Shown here: one piece after another, positions 60,727 to 64,000 of the stretch
Position numbering within the stretch: the first letter of the stretch is position 1
Layout of the letters: every line of letters begins with the position of its first letter
From: Devosia sp. ZB163
GTDB lineage: Bacteria > Pseudomonadota > Alphaproteobacteria > Rhizobiales > Devosiaceae
DNA length: 64,000 nt
Direction: 5' to 3'
Assembly: GCF_028613635.1 (NCBI RefSeq)
Contig: NZ_JAQRMY010000005.1
Location: 124,001 to 188,000 of the forward strand
Made by a program: the position numbers and the translations under genes
Notes under the pieces: model-generated
Seen by the model: the letters and a program-made list of their open reading frames with translations, nothing else
What the model was told of the DNA's origin: nothing
Database searches by the model: none

Positions 60727-61923
60727 ATGCGGATTAGGCGAAAGCACTGGGCCTTGTTGGTTCTGGCCGGATTGCCAGCTCCGGTGGCGATGGCGGCAGA
60801 CCAGTCGGCAACGACGGCAACCGAGCAAGAGGCCGGCGTGGTCGAGGCCGAAGCGCCGCCCGAGCACCTTATCCCTGACCTCAAGATCGGCGACGACAAG
60901 AACTGGGCCGAGTTCTACGGCCAGATCGACAAGGGCATCCTGTTCTACGACGATGGCGTCGAGGAACTGACCTTCTTCCCCGTGGACAACTCCAACTCAT
61001 CGACGCGTTTCGGTATCCGCGCGCTCGGAACCATCAGCGACGACCTGACACTAGGCGGCAACTGGGAAGTCGAGTGGAACCCCTATGCCACTGGCAACGT
61101 GAACCAGCTCAACATCGACGATTTCGACTGGGACACGTCGCTGCTGCGCAAGGCGGAACTCTACTTCACCAGCGAGACCTACGGTAAGTTCTGGTTCGGC
61201 CAGGGCAGCATGGCGTCCGACGGAACGGCCGAGGTCGACTATTCCGGCACCACCGTGATCGGCTATGCGAACGTCAACGACATGGCCGGCGGCCTGCTGT
61301 TCCGGTTCGACGACGGCACGCTTTCCGATGTCGCCATCGACGATGCGTTCAGCGATTTCGACGGCGCCGGACGCAAGGCCCGGGTGCGCTACGATACGCC
61401 TTCATGGGAGGGGTTCAGCCTGTCGGGTTCGGTGGGCACTCAGATCGTTCCGACCATCACCGATATCCCGGTCTGGGACGTCGCAGCGCGCTACGAGAAG
61501 GAGCTTGGCGACTTCAAGGTCGGCGGCGCAGCGGCTGTATCGGTGCCGGGCGAGGACGTGGTTCTGCTCGACGGCTCCATCTCGGTTCTGCACACGCCGT
61601 CGGGGATCAGCATCACGCTTGCCGGCGCCGTCGAGGAGAACGATGCCTCCGATGCCGACGCACGCTATGTCTACGGCAAGGTCGGCTACCAGACCGAGTA
61701 CTTCGACTGGGGCATGACCGCTGTCTCGGTCGACGCCTATATCGGCGAGGACGTCGCAGCCGCTGGCAGCGAGAGCCGATCGATCGGTGCCCAGTTCGTG
61801 CAGAACATCGACTACCTGCAGACCGAACTCTATCTCGGCGCGCGGCTCTACGAGTATGACGAAGATGTTGCCTCTTTCGACGACGGTTTCGCAGTGCTTT
61901 CAGGTGCCAGACTAAGGTTCTGA
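60727..61923 (+). CDS. Outer-membrane porin
   Basis: A 398-residue beta-barrel protein. The signal peptide is RRKHWALLVLAGLPAPVAMA. Mature barrel strands alternate, e.g. AEFYGQIDKGILFYDDGVEE and SSTRFGIRALGTISDDLTLG; YGKFWFGQGSMASDG resembles the constriction-loop region of general porins. The chain ends GARLRF with the C-terminal Phe needed for insertion by BamA. ATG 60727 was chosen because it begins the signal peptide. It precedes asdA by 118 bases on the same strand, suggesting a role in letting aspartate or alanine cross the outer membrane. Confidence 0.87.
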   Translation: MRIRRKHWALLVLAGLPAPVAMAADQSATTATEQEAGVVEAEAPPEHLIPDLKIGDDKNWAEFYGQIDKGILFYDDGVEELTFFPVDNSNSSTRFGIRALGTISDDLTLGGNWEVEWNPYATGNVNQLNIDDFDWDTSLLRKAELYFTSETYGKFWFGQGSMASDGTAEVDYSGTTVIGYANVNDMAGGLLFRFDDGTLSDVAIDDAFSDFDGAGRKARVRYDTPSWEGFSLSGSVGTQIVPTITDIPVWDVAARYEKELGDFKVGGAAAVSVPGEDVVLLDGSISVLHTPSGISITLAGAVEENDASDADARYVYGKVGYQTEYFDWGMTAVSVDAYIGEDVAAAGSESRSIGAQFVQNIDYLQTELYLGARLYEYDEDVASFDDGFAVLSGARLRF

Positions 61924-62041
61924 CGGCTGCCCGGGCATCCTGTCGCCCGGCTCGTCGCCCCCAGGGTGGACTGATCTTGAGTGCCCGCCGTGCCTCATCG
62001 CCGGCAGCGGGCTGGATCCAATGTCCATCCGGGAGTTCCCT

Positions 62042-63667
62042 ATGGCGACGTTAGATATCGACTATCGCAAGTTCGACAAGATGAGCCCCTTCGAGATCAA
62101 GGACGGGCTCATACGGCTGGCCAAGAGCTCGGCGCAGAAATCAGCCAATACCCTGCTCAATGCCGGCCGGGGCAACCCCAACTGGGTGGCGACCAAGCCG
62201 CGTGAGGCCTTCTTCCTGTTCGGGAGCTTTGCGCTCTCCGAGTGTCGCCGCAGCATGGATGATCCCGTGGCCGGCCTCGCCGGAATGCCGCAGATGAAGG
62301 GCATCTCCGAACGCTTCGAGCTCTGGCTGCATCAGCACGAGGATCAACCCGGCGCCGAGTTCCTGCGCAAGATGGTGGACTATGCCACCGTGCGCCTCGG
62401 CTTCGACGCCGACGCCTTCGTCCACGAACTTACCGACTCGATCATCGGCGACAACTATCCGGTGCCCGACCGGATGCTCTTCCATGCCGAGCAGATCGCC
62501 CATCGCTACCTGATGTGGGCGATGTGCAACGACAAGCCTCCGGGCGGCTGGTTCGACCTTTATGCCGTCGAAGGCGGCACGGCGGCCATGTGCTACATCT
62601 TCAAGTCGCTGATGGCGAACCGCATCCTCAAGAAGGGCGATCGCATCGCGCTCGGCACCCCCATCTTCACGCCCTATGTCGAGATCGCCCATCTCGAGGA
62701 TTATGCCTTCGACGTGGTGAACATCCGGGCGTTGCAGGAGAACCGCTTCCAGTACTCCGACGAGGAGATCCGCAAGCTCGAGGATCCGAGCATCAAGGCG
62801 TTCTTCGTGGTCAACCCCGGCAACCCGACGTCCATGGCGATCGATCCCGCGACCATGGCCAAGCTCGTCGAGTTCGTGAAGACCAAGCGACCGGACCTCA
62901 TCATCCTCACCGACGATGTCTACGGCACGTTCGTGCCGAACTTCCGCTCGCTGATGGCCGAGCTGCCTTACAATACGATCGGGGTCTATTCGTACTCCAA
63001 GTATTTTGGCTGCACCGGCTGGCGCCTGGGCGTGATCGCGATCCACGAGCGCAACATCATCGACGACAGGATCGCCAAGCTTGGGGAGCGGGAGCGCCAG
63101 GCCCTGCACGATCGCTACATCGCCATCACGCTGGAGCCCGAGAACCTCAAGTTCATCGACCGCATCGTGGCCGACAGCCGCGACGTGGCGCTGAACCACA
63201 CTGCCGGCCTGTCGCTGCCGCAGCAGGTGATGATGACGATGTTCTCGCTCGCCGAGCTGATGGACACCGACAAGGTGTACCAGAAGGCCTGCATGAAGAT
63301 CTGCGAGGACCGTCTTGCCTCGCTGCTCATGGGCCTGCCGCTCGACCTGCAGCCCAACCAGAACTTCGCCTACTACTACGGCACGATCGACTTCGAGTTC
63401 TGGCTGCGCCGGGTTGCCGGCGAAGAGATGGTGGAGTGGCTGAAGGAGCACGTCCATCCGCTCGATCTGGTGCGGCGACTGGCCGAGGACCACGCGATCG
63501 TTCTGCTCAACGGTGGGGGCTTCGCGGCGCCCGACTGGAGCGTGCGCGTGTCGTTCGCCAATCTGCCCGACGATGTCTACGACGACATCGGTCGCGCCGT
63601 CCGCGCGGTCGGGCGCGGCTATATCGAGGCCTACAATGCCTCAAAGGCAAGCACAGGTCGGAAGTAG
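62042..63667 (+). CDS. asdA: Aspartate 4-decarboxylase (bifunctional with aspartate aminotransferase)
   Basis: Converts L-aspartate to L-alanine and CO2, using one proton. The 541 residues form a fold-type I PLP enzyme of the AsdA group, larger than ordinary aminotransferases. Features are LLNAGRGNPNWVATKPREAF near the start, FDLYAVEGGTAAMCYIF, FFVVNPGNPTSMAID, ILTDDVYGTFV and the PLP Lys320 in YSYSKYFGCTGWRLG. GGGAG lies six bases before ATG 62042. Its product alanine is the counter-substrate of AspT encoded 1.7 kb away on the other strand. Confidence 0.95.
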   Translation: MATLDIDYRKFDKMSPFEIKDGLIRLAKSSAQKSANTLLNAGRGNPNWVATKPREAFFLFGSFALSECRRSMDDPVAGLAGMPQMKGISERFELWLHQHEDQPGAEFLRKMVDYATVRLGFDADAFVHELTDSIIGDNYPVPDRMLFHAEQIAHRYLMWAMCNDKPPGGWFDLYAVEGGTAAMCYIFKSLMANRILKKGDRIALGTPIFTPYVEIAHLEDYAFDVVNIRALQENRFQYSDEEIRKLEDPSIKAFFVVNPGNPTSMAIDPATMAKLVEFVKTKRPDLIILTDDVYGTFVPNFRSLMAELPYNTIGVYSYSKYFGCTGWRLGVIAIHERNIIDDRIAKLGERERQALHDRYIAITLEPENLKFIDRIVADSRDVALNHTAGLSLPQQVMMTMFSLAELMDTDKVYQKACMKICEDRLASLLMGLPLDLQPNQNFAYYYGTIDFEFWLRRVAGEEMVEWLKEHVHPLDLVRRLAEDHAIVLLNGGGFAAPDWSVRVSFANLPDDVYDDIGRAVRAVGRGYIEAYNASKASTGRK

Positions 63668-63675
63668 CCCGTCTC

Positions 63676-63700
63676 GGCGCCCGGCAGATCTCCGGGCGCC
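63676..63700 (+). terminator. Terminator hairpin after asdA
   Basis: GGCGCCCGG and CCGGGCGCC form a perfect 9-bp stem around a 7-base loop, followed by GTTCCTCC. It starts nine bases after the asdA stop. Confidence 0.6.
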
Positions 63701-63724
63701 GTTCCTCCGTCCATCCCGAAGCAA

Positions 63725-63756
63725 GAGGCCGCGGTGGTTCGTGCCACCGCGGCCTC
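63725..63756 (-). terminator. Terminator hairpin for the minus-strand gene at the window end
   Basis: GAGGCCGCGGTGG and CCACCGCGGCCTC form a perfect 13-bp stem around TTCGTG. It lies 25 bases past the minus-strand stop; TTGCTTC follows in that direction. It may also back up asdA termination. Confidence 0.65.
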
Positions 63757-63780
63757 CGCGCCTGCTGGGACCGCGCGGAC

Positions 63781-63999
63781 CTAGTGGCCGCCGCTGAGCA
63801 CCAGCGTCTGGACCGGCAGCATGGCTGCCTGAATGCGCAGGATGAGGGCGTGGACGAGGGCCGTTGCGTCGATCGCGTGGTAGAAGAGCCATTCGGGCGA
63901 TCCCGCCGGCACCTTCTCCAGCTCGTCATGCTTGTTGCTGTAGACGTTCGCGATGCAGGTGCCTCCCGGCGGAATGCCCAGCGACTGTCCCTCGAATAG
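63781..63999 (-). CDS. C-terminal 72 residues of a protein cut by the window edge
   Basis: The frame is open from the right edge and ends TAG at 63781. It reads LFEGQSLGIPPGGTCIANVY, then SNKHDELEKVPAGSPEWLFY and HAIDATALVHALILRIQAAM, ending LPVQTLVLSGGH. The strand-like GGTCIANVYSN followed by a long amphipathic helix resembles the end of HlyD-type membrane-fusion proteins (YiaV/AaeA-like), but I hold this weakly. The following perfect terminator supports a real gene. Confidence 0.6.
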   Translation of the reverse strand, partial: LFEGQSLGIPPGGTCIANVYSNKHDELEKVPAGSPEWLFYHAIDATALVHALILRIQAAMLPVQTLVLSGGH

Positions 64000-64000
64000 C

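Noticed and set aside
1-64000. tRNA, rRNA, CRISPR, insertion sequence or prophage
   Set aside because: Scanning by eye showed no cloverleaf-like gene, repeat-spacer array, transposase or integrase motif; a weak tRNA could be missed without a search tool.

Overview
The window is GC-rich, densely packed bacterial chromosome with short or no gaps, frequent GTG and TTG starts, and no rRNA, tRNA, CRISPR array, phage or insertion sequence that I can see. Gene content and order point to an alphaproteobacterium of the Hyphomicrobiales. Examples are tlpA divergent from argH with lysA nearby, ftsE-ftsX-plsC, a CpdR-like receiver beside an MJ0042 zinc-ribbon protein, gluQ, DUF2125 and a TIGR01244-type phosphatase. 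A Devosia-like organism is my best guess, but that is inference from memory, not a database result.

Left third (1-24 kb): two tandem chemoreceptors (the first cut by the window edge), small enzymes and a LysR regulator, methylglyoxal synthase, and a complete branched-chain amino acid ABC operon (livG-livF-livH-livM). Next come a MbcA/ParS-Xre antitoxin with its RES toxin, a convergent LivK binding protein, a betaine-type binding protein, pyruvate carboxylase, ispG with a 40-residue membrane microprotein, a polyprenyl diphosphate synthase, rpmF and fumC.

Middle (24-50 kb): housekeeping and amino-acid genes. These are glyoxalase II, hisC-tyrC, ftsE-ftsX-plsC, lysA, argH, tlpA, a PfkB kinase, a sugar acetyltransferase, a rhomboid/cobalamin adenosyltransferase/HIG1/LysR group, gluQ, an AlkA-type glycosylase, an esterase, an HNH endonuclease, dsbB and a DUF72 protein. 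Two gamma-glutamylcyclotransferase (ChaC) genes lie 7 kb apart. Five convergent gene pairs end on one shared CTAG, so that both stop codons are the same four bases.

Right part (50-64 kb): a lower-GC non-coding stretch of about 600 bases with hairpins and repeats, then exported proteins (a DUF2092 protein with a glycine-rich partner) and a two-helix potassium channel. After these comes what looks like an acid-response island. On the minus strand run aspT, a large Orn/Lys/Arg decarboxylase with an unusual basic tail, a Ca2+/H+ exchanger and glutaminase glsA. Divergent on the plus strand run an outer-membrane porin and asdA (aspartate 4-decarboxylase). AsdA plus AspT form a known proton-consuming, proton-motive-force-generating aspartate/alanine cycle. 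The decarboxylase and the ammonia-releasing glutaminase add further routes for removing protons. The window ends inside a minus-strand gene of uncertain family.

Functions rest on motifs and family resemblance recognised by eye; no alignment or search was run. Starts were chosen by Shine-Dalgarno spacing and expected N-termini and are open where stated.
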